Assembly: GCA_937890445.1 (NCBI GenBank)
Contig: CALACD010000122.1
Location: 1 to 34,720, forward strand
Length of the DNA stretch: 34,720 bases
From: an uncultured Acidimicrobiia bacterium
GTDB taxonomy: Bacteria > Actinomycetota > Acidimicrobiia > Acidimicrobiales > SZUA-35
Direction of reading: 5' to 3'
Shown: in pieces, positions 27,265 through 34,651 of the stretch
Layout of the letters: each line of letters opens with the position of its first letter
How positions within the stretch are numbered: the first letter of the stretch is position 1
Made by a program: the position numbers and the translations under genes
The notes under the pieces: generated by a model
What the model was told of the DNA's origin: nothing
What the model saw: only the letters and a program-made list of their open reading frames with translations
The model's database searches: none

Positions 27265-29034
27265 ATGCTGATCGCGAGCTCGCAAGCCACCACTGCCGTA
27301 GCCATCATCGTCGTGCTCGGCACCGCGGCGCTCTGGGGTGGCAATCGCCTGAAGATTCCGTCCATCCTGCTGTTGTTACCGGCCGGCGTGTTGGCCGGTC
27401 CGGTGTTCGGCATTCTCGAGCCCGACGAGCAGTTCGGCGATCTGCTGTTCCCGCTCATCTCGTTGGGGGTGGGTCTCCTGCTCTTCGAGGGTGGACTCAA
27501 CCTCCGATACGAGCGCACGGCTCGGGTCCGGAGCGTCGTGATCCGTCTCGTCACGGTCGGTGCGCTCATCACCTGGTTGGTCGCCTGGGTCGGGGCCTGG
27601 CTCGTGTTCGACATCGACGCCCAGTTGGCTGGTCTCATCGGAGCGGTCCTGGTGGTGTCGGGCCCGACCGTGGTGATGCCCCTCCTGCGTCTGGCCCAGC
27701 CTCGGCAGTCGGTGGCCGAAGTACTCCGTTGGGAAGGCATCGTGATCGACCCGGTCGGGGCCACCCTGGCCGTCGTCGTACTCGATGCCGTCATCGAGGA
27801 TGCCGAACCGAGTCGAGCCGTCCTGCGGATCGGAACCACCCTGCTGGTCGGAGGCGTCATCGGCGTCGCGCTCGGGCTGGCCTACCTGGCGGCCTTGAGC
27901 GCCCATCTGGTCCCCGACCATCTCGCGAACCCCATTGCTCTGGCCTTGGCGGTCACCGCCTTCGCCAGCGCCGACCTTCTCCGACCCGAGGCAGGGTTGA
28001 TGTCGACGACGGTGCTGGGCCTCGTTCTGGCCAATCAGCGAAAGGCGCCGGTGCGCCATGTCGTCGACTTCGCCGAGGACATCAGCTTCCTGGTCCTGGG
28101 CGCGCTCTTCATCGTGCTCGGTGCCCGCATCGACCTTGCCGAGCTGGCCGACATCGCACTCCCGGCGCTTGCCCTCACCGCGATCCTCGCGTTCATCGCC
28201 CGTCCGCTGACGGTGCTGGCGTCGACCTTTCGATCCGGACTGAGCACCAACGAGCGCTTGTTCCTCGTCGCCGTGGCGCCGCGTGGCATCGTGGCGGCCG
28301 CCGTCTCGTCGGTGTTCGCACTCGAGCTCGAGGAGGCCGGCATCGACTCCGGACCAATGGCCGGGGCAGTCATGGTGGTGATCATGAGTACCGTCCTGCT
28401 GTACGGACTGACCGCTGTTCCCGTCGCCAAGATGCTGCAGATCGCGCGTCCCCCCAATCGGGCCGTCGCCATCGTCGGTGGAAGCGGCTGGCACCTCAAG
28501 ATGGCCGGGGCGCTCCAAGAAGCCGGCGTCTCGACGATCATCTTCACCGACCGCCAGATCGAACGCCGACGGGCCCAACAGGCGATGTTGCTGGCCTACG
28601 ACGGCGACCTGCAGAGCGAAGAGCTGGAGGAGGCCGCCGATGCCCTCGGTGTCGGCTCGGTCCTCGTGCTCTCCGATCGCACCGAGCTGGTCACGGCCGC
28701 CGTCACTCGTCTCGGCCATATCGTCGGCCGGTCGAACATCTATGCGCTGCGGCGTCCCCAGGTCGGTGGGGTGGCGGCATCGATCGCGACCCGGCCCGCC
28801 TTCGGCCAGTTGACGGCCGAGGAGATGGACGACTTCATGGCGAACGACGCCGAAGTCGTGCTGACCGACGGCGAGACCGGGCCGGAACCGAACGAGAACC
28901 AGATCGTTCTGGCCCGGCTGCAGCAGCTGGGGGGAGCCGTCAGCTTCGGACCGGGACAGGGGTCGCTCCACATCGTGGCCCGGAAACTCCGGACCGGACC
29001 GACACCCGGCACCGGAAAACCTTCTCCACTGTGA
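27265..29034 (+). CDS. Cation:proton antiporter (CPA1/NhaP-like) with C-terminal TrkA-N-like domain
   Basis: A 589-residue protein. Residues about 1-390 form a 12-13-helix exchanger: LLLLPAGVLAGPVFGIL, GLLLFEGGLNLR, GPTVVMPLLRL, the ion-binding region EGIVIDPVGATLAV with Asp162, and GARIDLAELADIALPALALTA. From about 401 (AVAIVGGSGWHLKMAGALQEAG) a Rossmann-like RCK/TrkA-N regulatory domain follows and ends near 589. Such proteins exchange Na+, K+ or Li+ for protons, gated by nucleotide. ATG 27265 is chosen because the hydrophobic first helix starts here; the open frame upstream overlaps the divergent gene. A perfect hairpin about 90 bases downstream should end its transcript. Confidence 0.9.
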   Translation: MLIASSQATTAVAIIVVLGTAALWGGNRLKIPSILLLLPAGVLAGPVFGILEPDEQFGDLLFPLISLGVGLLLFEGGLNLRYERTARVRSVVIRLVTVGALITWLVAWVGAWLVFDIDAQLAGLIGAVLVVSGPTVVMPLLRLAQPRQSVAEVLRWEGIVIDPVGATLAVVVLDAVIEDAEPSRAVLRIGTTLLVGGVIGVALGLAYLAALSAHLVPDHLANPIALALAVTAFASADLLRPEAGLMSTTVLGLVLANQRKAPVRHVVDFAEDISFLVLGALFIVLGARIDLAELADIALPALALTAILAFIARPLTVLASTFRSGLSTNERLFLVAVAPRGIVAAAVSSVFALELEEAGIDSGPMAGAVMVVIMSTVLLYGLTAVPVAKMLQIARPPNRAVAIVGGSGWHLKMAGALQEAGVSTIIFTDRQIERRRAQQAMLLAYDGDLQSEELEEAADALGVGSVLVLSDRTELVTAAVTRLGHIVGRSNIYALRRPQVGGVAASIATRPAFGQLTAEEMDDFMANDAEVVLTDGETGPEPNENQIVLARLQQLGGAVSFGPGQGSLHIVARKLRTGPTPGTGKPSPL

Positions 29035-29120
29035 GCTGGGTCACAGAAGGAACCCGGTCGATGCATCATCGTCCATTGCACGGCGGATCGTTTCGGCAAC
29101 GCAAGGCAACCGGATCGATA

Positions 29121-29156
29121 GCGAAGCCGCCGGCGGAGGGACCGGCGGCTTCGCTC
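29121..29156 (+). terminator. Perfect 14-bp hairpin after the antiporter gene
   Basis: AGCGAAGCCGCCGG (29121-29134) pairs exactly with CCGGCGGCTTCGCT (29143-29156) around an eight-base loop. Only a short CGTTTG follows, so the T-run is weak, as is common in high-GC Actinomycetota. It lies 87 bases after the antiporter stop and before the repeat array and uppP. Confidence 0.75.
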
Positions 29157-29178
29157 GTTTTGCCGACAGCTACTGCAC

Positions 29179-29246
29179 GTTCGACCAGCAGAGCTCGTTC
29201 GACCAGCAGAGCTCGCTCAACCAGCAGAGCTCGCTCAGCCAGTACG
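29179..29246. repeat. 18-bp tandem repeat upstream of uppP
   Basis: Units begin at 29179, 29197, 29215 and 29233 with consensus GTTCGACCAGCAGAGCTC. The first two are identical, the third differs at two bases and the fourth is partial. Each full copy ends with the palindrome GAGCTC. It lies between the hairpin and the uppP start, probably in the promoter or leader region. The rest of the 29035-29300 gap shows no gene that I can support. An open frame across it, continuous with uppP, reads as Ser-Arg-Ala repeats and is unlikely to be translated. Confidence 0.9.
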
Positions 29247-29300
29247 TTGCTGATTTCGAAGCCGTCTCAATCCATGCCACTTCCCTCCGAAAGAAGCTGT

Positions 29301-30305
29301 ATGAAGCAATGTTCCGCCAGGGCGAAGGCAGCACTCGGCCTGTTGCTCCTGCTTCCGCTCCTCTTCATCGGAACGGCGTCGGTCCAAGCGGCCACACCCG
29401 ATGCCACGGACGCAGAACCGGCTGCTGACCAGGCCACGACGGCCGAACCAACGGCCGAACCCAGCGCCGACAAGGTCGAGCTGTCGGCAACCGACGCTGC
29501 CATTCTCGGCCTGGTCGAGGGCCTCACCGAGTATCTGCCCGTCAGCTCGACCGGCCATCTCCTCGTCACCAACAAGGTGTTGGGTCTGGGCGGCACCGAG
29601 GCCTCCGATGCTGCGCTCAAGACGTACGCCATCTGCATCCAGTCCGGTGCCATCCTTGCCGTTCTCCTGCTCTACAAGAAGCGGATCTGGCAAATGGTGG
29701 ACGGACTGCTCGGCCGTAGCGACGAAGGACGGCGCGTGCTGATCGCAGTCGTTGCCGCCTTCGTGCCGACCGCCATCATCGCTCAGTTCGTCTTTCCCAT
29801 CATCCGTGATCGGTTCTTCGGGGTCGGGCCCATCGCCGGGGCCTGGATCGTCGGCGGTTTCGCCATCCTGGCCATGACCCGGGCCGGATTTCTCGATCGG
29901 GCCGGTCACGAACTGGCCACCATCACGGTCCGGCAGGCCACGATGATCGGCCTGCTCCAGACCGTTGCCATCTGGCCGGGCGTGAGCCGTAGCCTCGTCA
30001 CCATCGTTGCCGGTGTGCTGGTCGGCATGAACCTCCGGGCTTCGGTCGAATTCAGCTTCCTGCTGGGTTTGGTCACCTTGTCCGCCGCAACGGTCTACGA
30101 AGGCCTCAAAGGTGGGTCCGAGCTCGTCGACACCTTCGGCGTGGCCTCCCCGCTCATCGGTTTGGCGGTCGCCTTCGTGTCGGCCCTCATCGCCGTCAAG
30201 TGGATGGTGGACTGGTTGCAGCGCCGGGGATTCGAAGTCTTCGGCTGGTATCGGCTCGGGGCCGGCGTGCTCGCGTTCATCGCACTGTCGGCGGGCTGGC
30301 TGTGA
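29301..30305 (+). CDS. uppP: Undecaprenyl-diphosphatase UppP/BacA with signal-peptide-like N-terminal extension
   Basis: A 334-residue integral membrane phosphatase that regenerates undecaprenyl phosphate for peptidoglycan synthesis. Catalytic motifs are Glu73 and Glu77 in EGLTEYLP, PVSSTGH (80-86) and PGVSRS (226-231), with the family's hydrophobic helices. It is about 55-60 residues longer than usual. The N-terminus is a typical signal peptide (KAALGLLLLLPLLFIG, then SVQA as a cleavage-like end) followed by an acidic Ala/Glu/Pro/Thr stretch at about 31-58. A weak site (GAAAGAAG) lies before ATG 29301. ATG 29274 is in frame and would add nine residues. If the signal is cleaved or acts as an extra helix, membrane topology of the rest would be affected. 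Confidence 0.92.
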   Translation: MKQCSARAKAALGLLLLLPLLFIGTASVQAATPDATDAEPAADQATTAEPTAEPSADKVELSATDAAILGLVEGLTEYLPVSSTGHLLVTNKVLGLGGTEASDAALKTYAICIQSGAILAVLLLYKKRIWQMVDGLLGRSDEGRRVLIAVVAAFVPTAIIAQFVFPIIRDRFFGVGPIAGAWIVGGFAILAMTRAGFLDRAGHELATITVRQATMIGLLQTVAIWPGVSRSLVTIVAGVLVGMNLRASVEFSFLLGLVTLSAATVYEGLKGGSELVDTFGVASPLIGLAVAFVSALIAVKWMVDWLQRRGFEVFGWYRLGAGVLAFIALSAGWL

Positions 30306-30326
30306 TCGAAACCTCGGGTCCGAGCC

Positions 30327-31385
30327 TCATCGGCCCGTCGTCGACCAGTGCCAAGGTTCGCTCGGCAGATTGAACAGTCCGTACTCGGCCCCGTGCATCT
30401 GCAGCCACCCGAAGCCGGGGCTCGACCGGGTGAGGGTCGAGCCCTTCTCCGTGAAGTCGATGGCCAGCCCCAGTTCGTGCTGGGAGTAGCCGGGGCGAGC
30501 CGTGGGCGGAAAACACTGTCCGGCCGGCATGTCGAACAGCGCATACCCGCTGTCGCCGCAATGCGACCGTCGGAGCACGATCTGTTGGTCGACCCGACGG
30601 TGCCCCCATCCGCCGAACTCGATCCCGTCCTCGGACGCTGCCGCCAGCAGCGCCGCCATCGGTTCGGCCAGGTCGACATGGACCAGGAAGCCACCGACGG
30701 AGACGAGACGGGGTTCCTCGTTGCGCCCGATGGCCTCATCGGTTCTGGCCTGTATCTCCTCATCACGGATTCCGAGACGGGTCCTGTAGTCGTCGACCAT
30801 GGCTTCGGCTCGGTCCCGAGATGACCTCCGGGCGCTGACCGTCGCTTCCGCCACGGCCCAGTTCTGCTCGCGTTCGGCCCGCTCCCGGACCAGCGCTTCC
30901 AGCTGGATCTGAGACGCCGTGAGGCTGCGAAGCAAGTCCTCGGTCACGGTTTCGATCGGAGCATCGCGGCGAGAGGCCACCGAAGCTGCATCCGGAGTCG
31001 GATCGATGTCCCCGTTGGCCAACACGAACGCCTCGATGACGAAGGCCTGCAACATGGCCTGCTGGGCCCGCCGATCCTCTTCCACTGCGATGACGTCGCC
31101 CCGTACCCGGCGCAAGAGAACCTCGGCCTCGTCTGCCTCGATCTGCGCCCGCGTCACGCCGTCCTCCTGCAGCGCGAGATTGGCCCGCAGCGGCTCCCAG
31201 CCATCCTCCAGTTCCGCTTCGGTTGCCAACCAGGGCGTTCCCATGAGCACCGCTTGGGCTTCTTGCTCGGCCTGCACCAGTTGCGAGTCGGTGGGTGTCG
31301 CGAGCGGTGGCGCCGCCAACGCGCTCGCGGCCGTCCACAGGCAGCACGCCACCATCAACGGAGGAAATCTCGCCATTCGCCACAT
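30327..31385 (-). CDS. Exported VanY-family D-alanyl-D-alanine carboxypeptidase
   Basis: A 352-residue secreted protein. It has a signal peptide (PPLMVACCLWTAASALA, cleaved near residue 25) and a long hydrophilic helical stretch (about 35-225, rich in Glu, Gln, Ala and Arg, possibly coiled coil). The C-terminal peptidase M15B domain has the zinc motif SQHELGLAID (His303, Asp310) and EPWHW (Glu343, His346). It should trim D-Ala from peptidoglycan stem peptides. It is convergent with uppP, so two cell-wall genes meet tail to tail. ATG 31385 is used here; ATG 31376 is an alternative. The upstream gap (31386-31531) is shared with the divergent DGPF gene. Confidence 0.88.
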   Translation of the reverse strand: MWRMARFPPLMVACCLWTAASALAAPPLATPTDSQLVQAEQEAQAVLMGTPWLATEAELEDGWEPLRANLALQEDGVTRAQIEADEAEVLLRRVRGDVIAVEEDRRAQQAMLQAFVIEAFVLANGDIDPTPDAASVASRRDAPIETVTEDLLRSLTASQIQLEALVRERAEREQNWAVAEATVSARRSSRDRAEAMVDDYRTRLGIRDEEIQARTDEAIGRNEEPRLVSVGGFLVHVDLAEPMAALLAAASEDGIEFGGWGHRRVDQQIVLRRSHCGDSGYALFDMPAGQCFPPTARPGYSQHELGLAIDFTEKGSTLTRSSPGFGWLQMHGAEYGLFNLPSEPWHWSTTGR

Positions 31386-31459
31386 CTCACGTCATCAATC
31401 GGCGGATCGTGACGCTGAATGAGCGGGCCGGACGGACGTGAGAGAATTCTCGGCAACGC

Positions 31460-31489
31460 TGTCGATCTCGCTCCCAGCCGTTCGACGTC
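31460..31489 (+). promoter_or_regulatory. Candidate ECF42-type promoter upstream of the DGPF-sigma pair
   Basis: TGTCGA (31460-31465) and, after 17 bases, CGACGTC (31483-31489) lie about 45 bases before the DGPF gene. ECF42 sigma factors are reported to use TGTCGA-like -35 and CGA-like -10 elements and to control their own DGPF partner genes. From memory of that literature the match is good, but I cannot score it. Confidence 0.5.
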
Positions 31490-31531
31490 CCGTGAATCAA
31501 CGAACCAGGCCTCGTGCCGGAAGGAACCATC

Positions 31532-31885
31532 ATGAAGTACGCATGCTTGATCTACAGCGACGAGAACGACACCACCGCCAACCCCGACCCCCTGTCCAAA
31601 GAGATGGAGACGATCATGGCCGGCTACATGGCATTCGGCGGTGCCGCCGGCGACAAGATCTTGGGCGGTGAAGCACTCCAGCCGACCCCGACCGCCACCT
31701 GCGTTCGAGTGAGTGACGGCGAGGTGATCGCCACCGACGGTCCCTTCGCCGAAACGAAGGAACACCTCGGCGGCTTCTACATCATCGAAGCGGCCGACCT
31801 CGACGAGGCCATCGCAATGGCGGCCATGATCCCCCACGCGGCGATGGGAACCGTCGAGGTTCGGCCGGTCATCGACTTCGGCTGA
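31532..31885 (+). CDS. YCII/DGPF-domain protein, partner of the ECF42 sigma factor
   Basis: A 117-residue dimeric alpha-beta barrel-type protein of the YCII-related family. It has MKYACLIYSDE at the start and the motif DGPFAETKE (DGPF at 69-72), then GGFYIIEAADLDEAIAMA. DGPF proteins are typically encoded beside ECF42 sigma factors and belong to their regulon; their biochemical role is unknown. ATG 31532 is preceded by GGAAGGAACC. The stop is followed five bases later by the sigma factor ATG, with the ribosome site GAGGAG overlapping the stop, so the two form an operon. Confidence 0.9.
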   Translation: MKYACLIYSDENDTTANPDPLSKEMETIMAGYMAFGGAAGDKILGGEALQPTPTATCVRVSDGEVIATDGPFAETKEHLGGFYIIEAADLDEAIAMAAMIPHAAMGTVEVRPVIDFG

Positions 31886-31890
31886 GGAGC

Positions 31891-33147
31891 ATGAGCGAGT
31901 CGTTCTCCCACGACTACGGCGAGATCATCCGACGAGAATGGCCACGAGTGGTGGCCACCCTCGTCGGTGACTTCGGCGACCTGTCCGAGGCCGAGGATGC
32001 GATACAGGAAGCGGTCGTGGAGGCGCTGCGAACGTGGCCCCGATCCGGTGTCCCCGATCGGCCCGGAGCCTGGATCACGACCGTGGCCCGACGGCGGGCC
32101 ATCGACCGACGGCGGCGCTCGAACACGGGACGCCAGAAGGCGGAACTCGATCTCCGGCTCCGGCATCGGCTGGATGGCAGCCAGGACCCTTCCGACGTGG
32201 TCGACGACGAGAGCCTCCTGCGCGACGAGCAGCTGCGTCTCCTGTACGCCTGCTGCCATCCAGCCCTCGCACCGCAAGCCCAGATGGCGCTCACGCTTCG
32301 GAGTCTGGGCGGACTGACAACCAGTGAGATCGCTCGCGCCTTCCTGGTACCGGAGCCGACCGTTGCCCAACGCCTGGTCCGAGCCAAGAAGAAGATCGCA
32401 GCAGCCGGAATCCCGTTCAAGATTCCTCCTGATCACGAGCTCCTGGCCCGAACCGACCTGGTGCGAACCGTCGTCTACCTGATCTTCAACGAGGGATACG
32501 ATGCCTCCGCCGGTGCCGATCTGGTGCGAGCCGAACTGTGCGCCGAAGCCATTCGCCTTGCCCGTCTGGTGGCAGAGCTCACGCCCGACGATGCCGAGTC
32601 GCTGGGTCTGGAGGCGCTCCTCCTCCTCATCCACGCTCGGGCTGGAGCCCGCGTTGACGCTCACGGAGACCTGGTGCTCCTGGCCGACCAGCGACGGGAC
32701 CTGTGGGACGTCGATCTCATCGACCAAGGAATGATGACACTGGATCGAGCACTACGTCTGGAACGGCCCGGCCCGCTGCAGATCCAGGCTGCGATCCAAG
32801 CCCTGCACAACGAGCCGCCGCCTACGGATTGGGAGCAGATCGAGTTGCTGTACCGGAGACTGCTCGACCTCCGGCCGTCTCCGGTGGTTGTCCTCAACCA
32901 TGCGGTTGCCCTGGCCACAGCCGGCGACATCGAAGGCGGACTTCGTCGCCTGGACGAACCAGCACTGGCCGACCAGTTGGATCGCTATCACCACTACCAC
33001 TCGGCCCGCGCCGACTTGTTGCGAACCATCGATGTCGCGGCATCGGCTCTGGCCTATCGCCGAGCCCTCGAGCTGGTGTCCAGTGAGCCGGAACGTCGCT
33101 TTCTCGAGCGGCGCTTGACCGAAGTGACGGCGGGCCTCAGTCCGTGA
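31891..33147 (+). CDS. ECF42-type RNA polymerase sigma factor with TPR-like C-terminal extension
   Basis: A 418-residue sigma factor. Region 2 is visible at about 10-75 (YGEIIRREWPRVVATLVGDFGDLSEAEDAIQEAVVEAL, ending ARRRAIDRRRR). Region 4 is at about 133-170 (LTTSEIARAFLVPEPTVAQRLVRAKKKI). A further 240 residues of helical repeats follow (DUF6596/TPR-like: VVYLIFNEGYDA, VVLNHAVALATAGDIEGGLRRLDE). No anti-sigma gene is near; in this group the C-terminal extension is thought to control or be required for activity. Its genomic partner, the DGPF protein, directly precedes it, and a candidate self-recognised promoter lies upstream. The 3' end overlaps the convergent TetR gene by 11 bases. Confidence 0.92.
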   Translation: MSESFSHDYGEIIRREWPRVVATLVGDFGDLSEAEDAIQEAVVEALRTWPRSGVPDRPGAWITTVARRRAIDRRRRSNTGRQKAELDLRLRHRLDGSQDPSDVVDDESLLRDEQLRLLYACCHPALAPQAQMALTLRSLGGLTTSEIARAFLVPEPTVAQRLVRAKKKIAAAGIPFKIPPDHELLARTDLVRTVVYLIFNEGYDASAGADLVRAELCAEAIRLARLVAELTPDDAESLGLEALLLLIHARAGARVDAHGDLVLLADQRRDLWDVDLIDQGMMTLDRALRLERPGPLQIQAAIQALHNEPPPTDWEQIELLYRRLLDLRPSPVVVLNHAVALATAGDIEGGLRRLDEPALADQLDRYHHYHSARADLLRTIDVAASALAYRRALELVSSEPERRFLERRLTEVTAGLSP

Positions 33148-33709
33148 CGGTCTTGACCAGTTGCGGCAGACGGCTGGCCAGCTCTGTCAAGGGCGCAGGG
33201 TCCCGCACGATGCGGGCCCGTTGCGCCGCACCGTCGAACGCCGACAGGAACAGGCCAGCCAGGTCCTCGGCGTTGGCCGCACCAAGTTGCGGTGACAACA
33301 GCTCGGTCAGGGCGAGCTGCCAACCGCGATAGACCTCGGCACACGCGGCCTGGATGGTGGCGGATCGATGCGACATCTCGAGCCCGAGAATGGCGATGGG
33401 TGAAGCGACCTCGAAGTCGCTGCCCTCCAGTTCGGCAATCACGCCGTCGACCAACGAGACCAGGGACCGAGTCACATCGGTGGGATCGAAGAAGGCCTGC
33501 CGCAGTCGGCTCTCGAAGTCCCGACCGGCCAACGATGCGGCTTCCACCGCCAACTGGTCCTTGCCCTTCGGAAACAGGAAGTTGATCGAGCCCCACGGCG
33601 CATCACCGTGATCGACGACCTGACGCCACGACGTGGCGTGATACCCATGACGACCGAAGAGATCGGCAGCCGAGCGGAGCATGCGTTCACGAGAGTCGCT
33701 GGAAGGCAC
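33137..33709 (-). CDS. TetR-family transcriptional regulator (LmrA/YxaF-like)
   Basis: About 190 residues. The helix-turn-helix reads SRERMLRSAADLFGRHGYHATSWRQVVDHGDAPWGSINFLFPKGKDQL, with the GS-NFLFPKGK variant of recognition-helix end seen in LmrA/YxaF-type regulators. The C-terminal helical domain is ligand-binding, with no recognised ligand. The start is uncertain. GTG 33709 gives MPSSDSRERML and lies seven bases after TAGTGT, a possible -10 box, implying a leaderless message. GTG 33736 would add nine residues (MGRRASVAR). Its tail overlaps the sigma factor gene in antiparallel fashion. Likely targets are itself or the neighbouring LivH operon, but no clear palindrome is visible here. 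Confidence 0.85.
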   Translation of the reverse strand: MPSSDSRERMLRSAADLFGRHGYHATSWRQVVDHGDAPWGSINFLFPKGKDQLAVEAASLAGRDFESRLRQAFFDPTDVTRSLVSLVDGVIAELEGSDFEVASPIAILGLEMSHRSATIQAACAEVYRGWQLALTELLSPQLGAANAEDLAGLFLSAFDGAAQRARIVRDPAPLTELASRLPQLVKTVTD

Positions 33710-33716
33710 CCGAGCG

Positions 33717-33722
33717 ACACTA
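33717..33722 (-). promoter_or_regulatory. Candidate -10 box of the second tetR gene
   Basis: TAGTGT on the minus strand lies seven bases before GTG 33709, the spacing expected when transcription starts on the start codon. The -35 region is poor. This supports, weakly, the shorter start for the regulator. Confidence 0.25.
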
Positions 33723-33742
33723 GCGCGCCTACCCACCGCTGA

Positions 33743-34651
33743 TCAGACCCGTTCGACGCGTGACGTGCCGAACAGTCCGGATGGCCGGAACGAAAGCACG
33801 ATCAGGATCACGACGAAGGCCACGGCCAACGAGAGGTTGCGGAGGAATTCGAGCGGTCCCCAGTCTCCCAGGTAGCCGACCAGCAGCGACTGGATCAGCC
33901 CGATGGAGATGCCGCCGATCACTGCGCCCGGCAGCGAGTCGAGCCCACCGAGGGCAGCCGAGGCGAACGAGAAGATCAGCAGGGTGGCCATCATGTTGGG
34001 CTGAAGGAAGAGTCGAGGAGCAACCAGCGTCGCACCCAGGGTGCCGAAGGCGCAGGCGAGCGCCCATCCGAACATCAGGGTTCGTCCGGTACGGATGCCG
34101 ACGAGTCGAGCGGAGTCGGTGTTGGACGACACCGCACGGAACGACAGTCCGATCTTGGTCTTGTTGAGGATCAGGTAGAGCACGAACATCATGGCGCCGA
34201 GCATCGCCCAGGTGCCGATGGCGTCATAGAACAATCGTGCCCCGCCGATGCTGACATAGTCGTCGGCGCCCTTGGGGAAGAGCGACGGAAAGGCCCGAGG
34301 CTGGTAGTTCCAGATCTCGCCCGCCACCGCGTTGAGGATCAGGAACACCCCGAGCGTGATCAGGACCACGGGCAGATGGTCGGTCGGGTCGAAGGGACGA
34401 ATCAAGACTCGTTCGATCGCGGCCCCCATGGCAGCCGAGACGAGCATGGCCAAGAAGATCGCCAGGACGATGTTGAGACCCTGTTCCACTGCCAGGACAT
34501 AGGCGATGAACGCTCCGAACATCGCCAGTTCACCCTGCGCGAAGTTGATCAAGGTCGTTGCCTTGAAGATGAGGACCAGCGCCACGGCCACCACCGCGTA
34601 GATGGCTCCCAGGGTCAAGCCATCGAACAGCCGCTGCAGGAAGAGTTGCAT
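33743..34651 (-). CDS. Branched-chain amino acid-type ABC transporter permease, LivH family
   Basis: A 302-residue permease with about eight hydrophobic segments and the LivH landmarks: LFLQRLFDGLTLGAIYAVVAVALVLIFKATTLINFAQGELAMFGAF at the N-terminus, GLSFRAVSSNTDSARLVGI (EAA-like coupling loop), and ASAALGGLDSLPGAVIGGISIGLIQSL. Such permeases import branched-chain amino acids, urea or amides together with LivM, LivG, LivF and a binding protein. None of these is inside the window, so the rest must lie downstream of another regulator, upstream beyond 34720, or elsewhere. ATG 34651 is preceded by GAGG at five bases. The last 69 bases of the window (34652-34720) show no gene I can support. Confidence 0.92.
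   Translation of the reverse strand: MQLFLQRLFDGLTLGAIYAVVAVALVLIFKATTLINFAQGELAMFGAFIAYVLAVEQGLNIVLAIFLAMLVSAAMGAAIERVLIRPFDPTDHLPVVLITLGVFLILNAVAGEIWNYQPRAFPSLFPKGADDYVSIGGARLFYDAIGTWAMLGAMMFVLYLILNKTKIGLSFRAVSSNTDSARLVGIRTGRTLMFGWALACAFGTLGATLVAPRLFLQPNMMATLLIFSFASAALGGLDSLPGAVIGGISIGLIQSLLVGYLGDWGPLEFLRNLSLAVAFVVILIVLSFRPSGLFGTSRVERV

Noticed and set aside
27376-28971. 531-codon minus-strand open frame opposite the antiporter
   Set aside because: Gln/Asp/His-rich composition typical of antisense shadow; the plus strand encodes a complete antiporter.
29179-29246. CRISPR array
   Set aside because: The units are directly adjacent 18-mers without spacers, and no cas gene is present.
27729-29300. 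Open frame fused in phase to uppP from inside the antiporter gene
   Set aside because: It is the wrong frame of the antiporter and then Ser-Arg-Ala repeats; UppP plausibly starts at ATG 29301.
30313-30324. CTCGG/CCGAG inverted repeat between uppP and vanY as terminator
   Set aside because: The loop would be two bases, too tight to form, and no T-run follows.
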